64,000 nucleotides of DNA from Bacteroidia bacterium (GTDB lineage Bacteria > Bacteroidota > Bacteroidia > UKL13-3): NCBI GenBank assembly GCA_023151275.1, contig JAKLJI010000016.1, positions 23,596-87,595 on the forward strand, in the 5' to 3' direction. This document shows, piece by piece, positions 1 through 10,581 of the stretch. The notes beneath the pieces were generated by a model that did no database searches, had not been told where the DNA came from, and saw nothing but the letters and a program-made list of their open reading frames with translations. Both the position numbers and the translations under genes were made by a program. How positions within the stretch are numbered: position 1 is the stretch's first letter; every line of letters begins with the position of its first letter.

Positions 1-345
1 GAGGTGTTGTGGTCGATTGTAAACAATAGCAATTGCGATGTTAAGCTTACATTCACAATTACTATTGATGGTGCAAATTATCAAATTATTAAAACAATCT
101 CCTCAAACGGAGGTGAGTCCCAAATAACTGCTCAAGATGTTTTGGATTTTTTAGGGGAATTAAGTGAGCCTGTATTTATTTCTCATTCTTCTTTGGAATT
201 AAGTCATTCTACAAACAATACAACAATTGGTTATGGTTATCCAAACTTCTCTACTAGGTTGTATAGTTCACTTCCAAGCCCATGCGATTGTATTCACATG
301 AATTGGAATCAATTGACTCGCCAAATTATTTTGTCAAATTGTTAG
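1..345 (+). CDS. Hypothetical protein, 3' part only (frame open at left edge)
   Basis: ORF continues to window edge; 113 aa visible, no recognised domain; followed by hairpin. Confidence 0.5.
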   Translation, partial: EVLWSIVNNSNCDVKLTFTITIDGANYQIIKTISSNGGESQITAQDVLDFLGELSEPVFISHSSLELSHSTNNTTIGYGYPNFSTRLYSSLPSPCDCIHMNWNQLTRQIILSNC

Positions 346-348
346 ACT

Positions 349-376
349 AGAAGGGGTAATTTTACCCCTTCTTTAA
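349..376 (+). terminator. Rho-independent terminator-like hairpin
   Basis: agaaggggtaa/ttttaccccttct inverted repeat just after stop at 345. Confidence 0.6.
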
Positions 377-386
377 TTGTAAAGAA

Positions 387-1679
387 ATGAAAAGAGTATT
401 TTTTTTTCTTGGTTTCTTTTTCAAGTTTTATTTTTCATACAGTCAATGGGATATTTCTACCTACCCAACTAGTACCATAAGACTAGAGCAAGCAATAGAG
501 TTTCTCGGTCCGAATAATGTGGTTTGCTTTGGTAATTCATCAGGATTTTTATTTTCTTCTGATAAGGGACGAAATTTTGTTTTACGCTCGAATACCTCCT
601 TTCATCTTTCTCTTTTTCAATATTTAAACGATTCCTTATTGTTTTCAAGCGGACGTTTAGATGATTTTTCATCTGGATTATCTTATACCAAGGATACTGG
701 TATATCCTTTATTCCTTTTCCAATAATTGACCAAAAAGCAGATACCTTAAAAAATGGGCAGGTTCTATTATTTCATTTTTTTGAGAATGGAAAAGGCTTC
801 ATTCTGGACAAGGTAAACGAAACGTTGAGATTTCTCTTTACTGAGAATTTTGGAAAATCATGGAGGATTAAAGATTCCAGCTTTTTCAAGGGCACTAAGG
901 AAATCGATTTGGGTGTATTCAATAATAAAAAGTTTGCTTTTGATTCAACTGTTTACAGATTATTTAGGAAAGGAAATTCAACCTGGTTGGTAAAGGTTAC
1001 AAATTTTGGTGATAGTGTTCAAATAATAGATTTTGATACCTTTTCGAATCGCATAACTTGTGCTGCTTTTAAGGATGAAAAGAATGGCATTTTCCTCGCT
1101 TCAAATAGGAAAATTTACCAAACAATAGACGGTGCATTAACATTCCAAAATTTACCAGATCTGCCTACAACTTCTTTACTTTATATTGATTATGCCAAAG
1201 AGACACAGAATAGGGAGGGATTTTATATGGCAGGAGTCGCTGGGAAATTAGAAGGATCTTATTACACAAAAGATGATGGAATTAATTGGGCCTCAGTTGG
1301 AGATGTTTTTGATTATTCTACATTGCGATTTTATAATTCCGAGTTTGGGATATCAGGCTCAGGCCGACAGGGTGAAATTATTCGCTATTTCACAGGCTTA
1401 CCATTTAATTCCATTGATAAGAAAAAGCCGGGAAGTCTAGATTTAGCTATTTTCCCCAATCCAACTGCTACCCATTTCCGTATTCAAGGTGCAGATATGT
1501 TTTCCAATGTTTTTGTCTCTATTTTCAATCTGCAGGGCAAGCTTTTGTATTCGGGAGAGCACTCCTTCCAAACAGATTGGGTGGTACCGGTGAATACCTT
1601 GGGTTCGGGAGTTTATGTTGTTTCGCTTAAAGCCAACCATTCTACGTACCCGGTATTCAGACGTTTGGTAATTGAATAA
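387..1679 (+). CDS. T9SS type A sorting domain-containing secreted protein (paralogue 1)
   Basis: Signal peptide; BNR/sialidase-like 'SSDKGRNF', 'TKDDGINW' motifs; C-terminal 'LAIFPNPTATHFRI...GVYVVSLKA...RRLVIE' T9SS CTD. Confidence 0.85.
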   Translation: MKRVFFFLGFFFKFYFSYSQWDISTYPTSTIRLEQAIEFLGPNNVVCFGNSSGFLFSSDKGRNFVLRSNTSFHLSLFQYLNDSLLFSSGRLDDFSSGLSYTKDTGISFIPFPIIDQKADTLKNGQVLLFHFFENGKGFILDKVNETLRFLFTENFGKSWRIKDSSFFKGTKEIDLGVFNNKKFAFDSTVYRLFRKGNSTWLVKVTNFGDSVQIIDFDTFSNRITCAAFKDEKNGIFLASNRKIYQTIDGALTFQNLPDLPTTSLLYIDYAKETQNREGFYMAGVAGKLEGSYYTKDDGINWASVGDVFDYSTLRFYNSEFGISGSGRQGEIIRYFTGLPFNSIDKKKPGSLDLAIFPNPTATHFRIQGADMFSNVFVSIFNLQGKLLYSGEHSFQTDWVVPVNTLGSGVYVVSLKANHSTYPVFRRLVIE

Positions 1680-1746
1680 ATGGATTGTCAATCAGCCGCA
1701 ATACTAATCCGCCATCCTGTGGGGTACTGTCTCTTGCCCCTCAGGC
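1381..1746. repeat. Copy A of 366-bp near-identical direct repeat (T9SS CTD + downstream noncoding)
   Basis: Gap-free alignment to 2895..3260, offset 1514, about 16 mismatches counted by eye. Confidence 0.9.
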
Positions 1747-1894
1747 AAGTAGAGCAAATTTCAAAACGACATTCGATTGTGACCCGGTTTCAACTTGGTT
1801 TCTCCACATTATTTAAATCACTTTGAATAATTATTTTGCAAACTGTTCTGTAGTTTTTGTTGACTAACCAGATACAATTGAAACCTTATTAGTA

Positions 1895-3193
1895 ATGAAA
1901 TTTATAAAAGCAGTAACATTTATTGTTACATTTTTTCCGGGTTACCTAATGGCTCAATGGGATATTTCTAATTACCCTTCAGATGTTCATTACTTCAATC
2001 AGGCAATTGAATTTCTGGATAGTAATTCGGTCGTAGTAAACGATATAAATGGAGTTTATATCTCAAAAGATAGAGGAAAGAATTTTTTTAAGCACTCTAA
2101 CAGAATATTTTCTGGCTCAATTCTTCAATTTTTGTCCGACACTCTTCTAGTGAATAGTGCTTCAACAGATGCAAGATTAAGCGGGTTGAGCTTTTCCAAA
2201 GATACTGGCCGTACTTTTATTGATTTTCCGCTACTAAGCAGCAATGGGGATACCTTTCCTGATGGAGAGGTGTTTTTATATAATTTTTTTTCCAATGGCC
2301 GGGCATTTGTATTTGACAAGTATCAGAATAGGTACCGCTTATTTAGGTCAATAAATCATGGTTCTAGTTGGGAAGAGCTTGATACTGGCAGAATTGTTGG
2401 GCCAAGATTATTGGGAAGCTTAGGTTGGAACCATCCAGTTAATAAATTTGATTCAACGGTTCTTAGATTAGATAGATCAGGTAAGTTTCTAATGAAAGCT
2501 ACCTCCTTTGGAGATTCAATTGTAATAATTCCACTTTCACAACTTGCACCAAATTCGGCACAACCAATTTTTCATGTGGCTTTCAAATCAGAACAGGAGG
2601 GATTGGCAATTGAAACTGGAACAGGTAATGTTTACCGCACTTTGGATGGCGGTTTTTCCTATCAGGAATTAACTGCCCCTGTGGTAAGACTGTTCAGGAT
2701 TGATTTTGTAAAGGATTACTCAGTATCTAAAGGCTTTTATATTGCTGGCGCAGGTAGTGATTTCAATGGAAGTTTTGCTTCCTTTGATAATGGGTCTTCT
2801 TGGACTTCCATTGGCGATGTGTTTAACTATTTAAGCTTGCGATTTCATAGTGTAAAATTTGGAATTTCATCCTCTGCGAATAACGGGGAGCGAATTCGCT
2901 ATTTCACAGGCCTACCATTTAATTCTATTGATAATAAACAGCAGGGAAGTCTAGATTTAGCTATTTTCCCCAATCCAACTGCAACCCATTTCCGTATTCA
3001 AGGTGCGGAAATGTTTTCCACTGTTTTTGTTTCTATTTTCAACCTGCAGGGCAAGCTTTTGTATTCCGGAGAGCACTCCTTCCAAACAGATTGGGTGGTA
3101 CCTGTGAATACCTTGGGTTCGGGAGTTTATGTTGTTTCGCTTAAAGCCAACCATTCTACGTACCCGATATTCAGACGTTTGGTAATTGAGTAA
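1895..3193 (+). CDS. T9SS type A sorting domain-containing secreted protein (paralogue 2)
   Basis: Same architecture as 387..1679; near-identical C-terminus, diverged body. Confidence 0.85.
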   Translation: MKFIKAVTFIVTFFPGYLMAQWDISNYPSDVHYFNQAIEFLDSNSVVVNDINGVYISKDRGKNFFKHSNRIFSGSILQFLSDTLLVNSASTDARLSGLSFSKDTGRTFIDFPLLSSNGDTFPDGEVFLYNFFSNGRAFVFDKYQNRYRLFRSINHGSSWEELDTGRIVGPRLLGSLGWNHPVNKFDSTVLRLDRSGKFLMKATSFGDSIVIIPLSQLAPNSAQPIFHVAFKSEQEGLAIETGTGNVYRTLDGGFSYQELTAPVVRLFRIDFVKDYSVSKGFYIAGAGSDFNGSFASFDNGSSWTSIGDVFNYLSLRFHSVKFGISSSANNGERIRYFTGLPFNSIDNKQQGSLDLAIFPNPTATHFRIQGAEMFSTVFVSIFNLQGKLLYSGEHSFQTDWVVPVNTLGSGVYVVSLKANHSTYPIFRRLVIE

Positions 3194-3260
3194 ATGGATT
3201 GTCAATCAGCCGCAATACTAATCCGCCATCCTGTGGGGTACTGTCTCCTGCCCCTCAGGC
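2895..3260. repeat. Copy B of 366-bp near-identical direct repeat
   Basis: See copy A. Confidence 0.9.
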
Positions 3261-3419
3261 GGGGCGATTTAGGGTTGTAAATTTCGACTCCTTTGTTGAC
3301 GGAACCACCAAGTGGTTTGGTGAATGATTTTTTATTTTGCAGTTCAATTAAGTGTGCTGATATTCGTTCAATATCATTAACACATTGCTTTTCTTTAGAA
3401 TCTATCTCTTAGTGAAAGT

Positions 3420-4184
3420 ATGAATTTATCCTTCAATACGAAATTGGCGGAAGGCTACTCAAGTAATTCACAAATTGCAAGAATACTTACAGAGGATTGG
3501 GTGCAAAGCAATTCCTATTGTCCGGGTTGCGGTGATTTGCCCTTGGGGAGATTTAAAAACAATAGACCCGTTGCAGACTTTTACTGCAATAACTGTTCTG
3601 AAGAGTTTGAGCTGAAAAGTAAGTCTGGAAACCTTTCTAAAACCATTTCGGATGGCGCCTATTCTTCCATGATTGAACGAATTAATTCAGAAAACAATCC
3701 GAACTTCTTCTTCCTCTCCTACAATAGGGATTGGAGTGTTCAAGATTTTTTAATTATTCCCAAGCAATTTTTTACCTCAGAAATTATTATCAAACGTCCA
3801 CCACTTTCGCAAACTGCCAAACGTGCAGGCTGGATAGGGTGCAATATAGATATTTCCAAAGTAGCAGATTTTGGCAAAGTTTTTTTAGTTAAAAGGTCAA
3901 AAATTATTGACCCTGAAATGGTCAATCAGGCTTTCAAAAAAACACTTTTTTTGAGGGGCAAATCAACCGAATCAAAAGGATGGATGATTGACGTTATGAA
4001 ATGTTTGGATGAGATAAAATCCACCACTTTCAGCTTGAATGAAATCTATCAATTTGAAGCCCAATTGCAATTGAAATATCCAAATAATAATTTCATCAAA
4101 GATAAAATAAGACAGCAATTACAGATGCTTAGGGATAAGGGATTAATTGAGTTCGTTGGTCGTGGTATTTATCGAAAAATTTAG
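3420..4184 (+). CDS. dpnI: DpnI-type methyl-directed type II restriction endonuclease (Gm6ATC-cleaving family)
   Basis: 'NSQIARILTEDWV..SYCPGCG..PL..F.NNRPVADFYCNNCSEEFELKSK.G', 'RAGWIGCNID' and C-terminal winged-helix 'KDKIRQQLQMLRDKGLIEFVGRGIYRKI' closely match recalled DpnI sequence. Confidence 0.93.
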   Translation: MNLSFNTKLAEGYSSNSQIARILTEDWVQSNSYCPGCGDLPLGRFKNNRPVADFYCNNCSEEFELKSKSGNLSKTISDGAYSSMIERINSENNPNFFFLSYNRDWSVQDFLIIPKQFFTSEIIIKRPPLSQTAKRAGWIGCNIDISKVADFGKVFLVKRSKIIDPEMVNQAFKKTLFLRGKSTESKGWMIDVMKCLDEIKSTTFSLNEIYQFEAQLQLKYPNNNFIKDKIRQQLQMLRDKGLIEFVGRGIYRKI

Positions 4185-4185
4185 C

Positions 4186-4389
4186 ATGAAAAAATACATC
4201 ATAATCACACCGGAAGGAGGGACAACTGCACCCAAACCGGATTACGAATTGCATAATTTTCAAGTCCTGGGCTTTGTTGAGAATGTGAACAACGAGACTG
4301 AGGCAATTACAAAATTTTTGAAAGAAAATGATTGGATTTTTGATGCTGAATTCAATGTGGCAGAATTTATCCTTCATGAATTACTTTAG
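4186..4389 (+). CDS. Small conserved-looking protein (67 aa) directly downstream of the DpnI homologue
   Basis: ATG 4186, 1 bp after the dpnI stop; MKKYIIITPEGGTTAPKPDYELHNFQVLGFVENVNNETEAITKFLKENDWIFD...; ORF track start (4147) lies inside dpnI. Confidence 0.7.
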   Translation: MKKYIIITPEGGTTAPKPDYELHNFQVLGFVENVNNETEAITKFLKENDWIFDAEFNVAEFILHELL

Positions 4390-4860
4390 TGGAATAAACT
4401 TTCCTTCAATACCGCAATTTCTTAGTGCCTCAACATTTTGTTCTCCGTAAGCTATAAAAACACTTGGTGAACCAGGAGTTCCTACTTGCTTTCCTTCCAA
4501 ATTGAAAAACTTAATTCTTCCCTTTACAAAGAGCAAAGCATCTGCATCATTCCAAACATGGCTGAAAAACGTTTTGGTTTCTGTGCGTGCAAAAATTAAT
4601 GCGATGCCGTTACCGTGTTTTTTTAACTTCTCCAACCACTGGTCCATTCCTTTCCCGTAAGGTGGATTCATGTAAACCCTTCCGAACCATTCTTTTTCCA
4701 ACCCATTTTCGTTCAGTGTATAATTGGCTTTCGCGTGCGTAAAAGGTGGATTTACGGGAGAACAGGGGTCTAAGTCAAAATCACCCAACAATTTTACCAA
4801 ATTTGGCGGCGTTAACCATTCAACAGTTGTGTTTTCTGATTTGTCAAAAGTAACATCCAT
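4381..4860 (-). CDS. Phage-type DNA N-6-adenine methyltransferase (Dam family, PF05869-like)
   Basis: 'EWLTPPNLVKLLGDFDLDPCSP', catalytic 'NPPYGKG', 'FARTETKTFF' motifs. Confidence 0.88.
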   Translation of the reverse strand: MDVTFDKSENTTVEWLTPPNLVKLLGDFDLDPCSPVNPPFTHAKANYTLNENGLEKEWFGRVYMNPPYGKGMDQWLEKLKKHGNGIALIFARTETKTFFSHVWNDADALLFVKGRIKFFNLEGKQVGTPGSPSVFIAYGEQNVEALRNCGIEGKFIPLK

Positions 4861-5019
4861 TCTTCTTGTCTTTTGGCAAATATTAGATCAAATTCTGAAT
4901 TCTGAAAAATTACATGTGGATCATAATCAAATAGTTATGCACATTTTATGGCTGTTTAATTCCTTTGTTTTTGTCGTTTTGTTTGTAATTGTCTAATAGA
5001 ATTAACAATTATTAGAAAG

Positions 5020-5232
5020 TCATTCTATTTCCTTTGGTTTTGCACTCAGCAAACTTTCAATTGAATACTCTTCCTTATTCAAACCAACCAAGCGCAAGAC
5101 ATAGTAGGAGTGCAATTGCCGGCTTTGTTTTCTAAACCTAGGCAATATCGCTTTGCCAATCAAGAAGCTAATCCAAACCTTGCCATCAACAAGCGCATTA
5201 ACACCCGTACTTCGTTTGTTTTTTTTGTCTTA
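5020..5232 (-). pseudogene. Possible gene remnant (open frame without ATG)
   Basis: Reverse-strand frame reads ...GVNALVDGKVWISFLIGKAILPRFRKQSRQLHSYYVLRLVGLNKEEYSIESLLSAKPKEIE*, no in-frame ATG, preceded by TAA. Confidence 0.3.
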
Positions 5233-5281
5233 CCTGTAGTTAGTAGTATCTCAAAATAGGCCTTGTTGGTTAACAGCCAAC

Positions 5282-5310
5282 AAAAAAAGCGGCCGCATTG
5301 CGGCCGCTTT
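5282..5310 (-). terminator. Terminator of groESL
   Basis: aaagcggccgc-att-gcggccgcttt perfect stem followed on minus strand by T7. Confidence 0.85.
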
Positions 5311-5333
5311 CTCTATTGGATTTGCTTTTCAGC

Positions 5334-7270
<1,937 letters not shown>

Positions 7271-7462
7271 ATATTTTTTGTTTGAAATTTTTTAGTTGAC
7301 ATCTCCTTTCTGTCAAGCCTTGTGCCAAAGCAGAAAGTGTGACAGTTTTTCCTAATCTGGCAAGCAGTTGCGAAAAAATGTCGCTTTTGGCCGAAAACTT
7401 TTATTTTGCAGCAAGATACAACCCCAGCCGGGCTATGATTGACTACCCAGAAGAATCCCGTT

Positions 7463-8026
7463 ATGCCATTTGATGAAAAAGAAGTAATCCAAGGCTGCCT
7501 TGAGGGAAAGCGAAGCAGCCAGAAACAACTTTACGAGCATTTTGCCGGAAAGATGTTAGGGGTTTGCATGCGCTACGCCAAAGACAGGGCAGAGGCCGAG
7601 GATATGCTTCAAGAGGGATTTCTTAAAGTTTTTCAGGGCATTTCGAGATTCAAGGGGGAGGGGAGCTTTGAAGGTTGGATACGTAGAATTATGGTTTACA
7701 ATGCCATCAATCACTACAAACACCGGAGCCGGAAATTTCAGGAAGATTTAGACCGCGAAGATGTGGATGCTGTTTACCAGGACCATATCATGGAGCGTAT
7801 TTCTGCCAAGGAAATTCTGGCACTTGTTCAGCATTTGCCCGAAGGGTACCGGTTAATATTCAACCTTTATGCTATTGAGGGTTATACCCACAAAGAAATT
7901 TCAGAGCAGTTGGGAATTGCCATTGGCACCAGCAAATCGCAGTATGCGCGCGCTAAACAGCACATGCAAGGTTTATTGGCCAGGCACTATCAGATTTTAA
8001 ATGAGCCTTTTGAAGAAGCGAAATAG
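7463..8026 (+). CDS. RNA polymerase sigma-70 (ECF) factor
   Basis: 'AEDMLQEGFLKVFQGISRFKGEGSFEGWIRRIMVYNAINHYK' region 2 and HTH 'GYTHKEISEQLGIAIGTSKSQYARAKQHM' region 4; ATG 7463 preferred over TTG 7439. Confidence 0.95.
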   Translation: MPFDEKEVIQGCLEGKRSSQKQLYEHFAGKMLGVCMRYAKDRAEAEDMLQEGFLKVFQGISRFKGEGSFEGWIRRIMVYNAINHYKHRSRKFQEDLDREDVDAVYQDHIMERISAKEILALVQHLPEGYRLIFNLYAIEGYTHKEISEQLGIAIGTSKSQYARAKQHMQGLLARHYQILNEPFEEAK

Positions 8027-9668
8027 TTTTGAAGAATCACTTAGGGAAAAGCTGTCGGAGCAGGAATTTAAACCCTCCGATTCGCTTTGGGACCGGCTTG
8101 AAAATGAGTTGGATGGGGATTCTTTTGAACCTGCCGTGCGGGAGAAAATGGAGCAGTTGCATGTTCAACCTTCTTCCGGCACCTGGGAGAAGATTGAAGC
8201 CAAGCTGCCCCTTGAACACAAACATAAATTCATTTATTTCTGGCTGCCAGCCTTGCTGCTTTCTGCGCTTGGTCTCGGGTTTTGGTTAAACCAAACGCTG
8301 AATTCCTCACAACTTGCGCTGCAAAATCAAGCCCAAGTTTCTGCGCAGCCGCCTTCATTGGCTTATCCAATACCGGCTAAACCCAATGCTGAGGTTCAGA
8401 CCAATAATTCAACTGCCAAAAGCAGTCAGCTTAGCCCAGAACCAAATGCTAGCATTCCTGCAGTTTCTGAAAACACTTCAATTGAACCCGAATCTCGGGC
8501 AAATTCAACCAAGACAAGCACCAGCGAAAAGTTGACTAGTTCCTCGTCACCAGCTACTTTGCCTATGGAAATAACTCGGAAAACTCAAGTTTCTATATTT
8601 AATCAGGTTGAGAAAACAAAGGCAACTCAATCAAGACGAAGAACTTCAAACCGTTCAAATCAAGCCAACAATTCTGGTAATTCTGCTGCAAATGCTGCTC
8701 AAGCCGGAATTGGAATTGCTTCACATGCATTGTCAGGTCAAACTTCAAATTCGGGTTTAATTCCGGCTCCAAAGTCTTCGGAACCTGGTTCTGAAATTCT
8801 TTCCGCTACCGGAGAAGCCAATTCCCCAAAACCTAAACTGGCAGGACGCATTTTGTCGGAGGAAAAAGAGCCTATCCGCTTAGAGGATCAGCAAATCAAA
8901 TTCGATAAAGATTCAGTGGTTCATCAATCCGAGGCACATTCGGAAAATTATGAAACAGATGGGGATGTGCCGGGTAAATTTGCCATTATTGCCATGGCCG
9001 GCTTCAATTATACTGCCATGCAATTGGCAATGCCTTCTTCTTCACCCTATAATCTCGATAAATCATTTGCCTTACGTGAGGCCCTTGAAAAAGCCTCTTT
9101 TGATTGGTCGGGTGGATTTTTGCTGAGTTACCAGGTTTCATCCAAGTGGGAACTGTCAACCGGAGTTCAGATTTTAAATGTTCGCCAGTCCTTGCATTAC
9201 AACCTGGAAGATGCCAATGGCAACCCCAATCATATTCAACCCAGCAGCCTGTATTTGCATCCAAACGATTCCATTGTGGAGGGTCAGGTTAAGGTGCTCG
9301 ATAACAAGTACAGCTTCACCGAGATTCCCATTTGGATTCATTATTCCTTGGGCAAAGGCGAGGTTTGGTCGGCAGAAATTATGGCAGGCTATAGCTTTGG
9401 ATTGTTGAGTTCGGTAAACATGTACATGCCCGACCCAAGTTGCATAGGTTTGTTGAATGCCAACGATAAGAATTCCTTCCCCAAGTTTAAGTCGGTGCAT
9501 TTTGTAAATCTGGCACCCCTAATTTCCTGGAAGATGAACAATACCATTCAGCTTGGCTTGATGCCTCAGGTAAAAATTGGGTTGAATTCTATGGTGGATA
9601 ACAGCAATTGGATTAGCCAGAAACCGTATGCAGCGGGCTTGCAAGTGCTTATTCGCAAGCGTTTTTAG
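8001..9668 (+). CDS. Outer-membrane beta-barrel / anti-sigma-like membrane protein, co-transcribed with ECF sigma factor
   Basis: Overlaps sigma gene 26 bp; cytoplasmic N-terminus, one TM (FIYFWLPALLLSALGLGFWL), Ser/Asn-rich linker, C-terminal barrel ending ...LQVLIRKRF. Confidence 0.7.
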   Translation: MSLLKKRNSFEESLREKLSEQEFKPSDSLWDRLENELDGDSFEPAVREKMEQLHVQPSSGTWEKIEAKLPLEHKHKFIYFWLPALLLSALGLGFWLNQTLNSSQLALQNQAQVSAQPPSLAYPIPAKPNAEVQTNNSTAKSSQLSPEPNASIPAVSENTSIEPESRANSTKTSTSEKLTSSSSPATLPMEITRKTQVSIFNQVEKTKATQSRRRTSNRSNQANNSGNSAANAAQAGIGIASHALSGQTSNSGLIPAPKSSEPGSEILSATGEANSPKPKLAGRILSEEKEPIRLEDQQIKFDKDSVVHQSEAHSENYETDGDVPGKFAIIAMAGFNYTAMQLAMPSSSPYNLDKSFALREALEKASFDWSGGFLLSYQVSSKWELSTGVQILNVRQSLHYNLEDANGNPNHIQPSSLYLHPNDSIVEGQVKVLDNKYSFTEIPIWIHYSLGKGEVWSAEIMAGYSFGLLSSVNMYMPDPSCIGLLNANDKNSFPKFKSVHFVNLAPLISWKMNNTIQLGLMPQVKIGLNSMVDNSNWISQKPYAAGLQVLIRKRF

Positions 9669-9810
9669 TCAAAAGTGGACTTGACAAAATACTGCTTTAC
9701 TTTTTAAATTCGTTAAGCACGGATTAGACAGTTGAACTTCGTTATAAGTTACAGAGCCGTAACAGAAGGTCAAATGCTTATTCCTGGTAAAAGTTCAAAC
9801 GCAACGAATT

Positions 9811-10530
9811 ATGAAAACCCTTGAGCAAAACTGGTTTTATTCCGGTTTGGCTGATGTGGAGTACAAGAAGTACCTGTTGCTGGCCTATTTGCAGCATGTT
9901 CAGCACCATTTCAACCAAACCCGACTTTATCCTCAGCTGGCAGAATTGGTCATGCATTACCGCAACCTTTCCCGATTCAATGAACAGCGTAAATTTTGGG
10001 AAGAGCAGTTTCCAAAGGAGCTGAAGGAAGCCGATTTGAATGCATTCAAATTGTCGTATGAACAAGTCATACGCAACGATGCCTTGATGGAATGCATTGC
10101 CGAAATTGTTGAATTTGCTCTTCCGGTGGTTGGCAAACACCTAGAGGAGGGACGAGAAATTTACGAGTTTGTTGAAAAAGAAATCAGCATTCAACCCATA
10201 GGCATTTTGCCCATTTATAAAAATGAAGGGTATATTTTAATTCCGCTCGAAAAAGCCAAAGATTGGCGTGTTTTTGAATATGCCGTAAAGTTATTTGATG
10301 GGGAAGATGAAAAGTACCGTGCCATTCATATCCGTTTTCGGAAGGATTTTCCAAGAAACGCATCAAATACGCCTGAGCAGGTAAAGCTGCAATTGGTGAA
10401 AGAGTTTCCCAAATTGCCCAATCCTGCTACTTTTTCGGTTGATTATACCTTGAGTTTTCCATTTGAAGAAACCTTGCTTGAAGTAACCCGTAGGAAGTTT
10501 TCAGCCTATTTGGTTCAGCTTAGCGCATAA
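9811..10530 (+). CDS. Conserved hypothetical protein
   Basis: 239 aa ORF, no recognised domain. Confidence 0.7.
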   Translation: MKTLEQNWFYSGLADVEYKKYLLLAYLQHVQHHFNQTRLYPQLAELVMHYRNLSRFNEQRKFWEEQFPKELKEADLNAFKLSYEQVIRNDALMECIAEIVEFALPVVGKHLEEGREIYEFVEKEISIQPIGILPIYKNEGYILIPLEKAKDWRVFEYAVKLFDGEDEKYRAIHIRFRKDFPRNASNTPEQVKLQLVKEFPKLPNPATFSVDYTLSFPFEETLLEVTRRKFSAYLVQLSA

Positions 10531-10565
10531 AAAAGGCCTTTCTTCATCCGAAGAAAGGCCTTTTT
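10529..10565. terminator. Bidirectional terminator
   Basis: aaaaaggcctttctt-catccg-aagaaaggccttttt between convergent genes. Confidence 0.85.
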
Positions 10566-10581
10566 AGTATTCCGAATAAGA

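Noticed and set aside
1443-3205. Paired 82-aa minus-strand ORFs (1443..1691 and 2957..3205) that look like a conserved family
   Set aside because: They are the antisense of the duplicated T9SS CTD; similarity is explained by the 366-bp repeat.
4147-4389. 80-aa ORF start at 4147
   Set aside because: The upstream start lies inside dpnI in another frame; ATG at 4186 gives a better-spaced 67-aa product.
8029-9500. Alternative-frame ORFs in the sigma-linked OMP gene (86, 73, 108 aa)
   Set aside because: Overlap the continuous 555-aa frame with sensible topology; no RBS or domain support.
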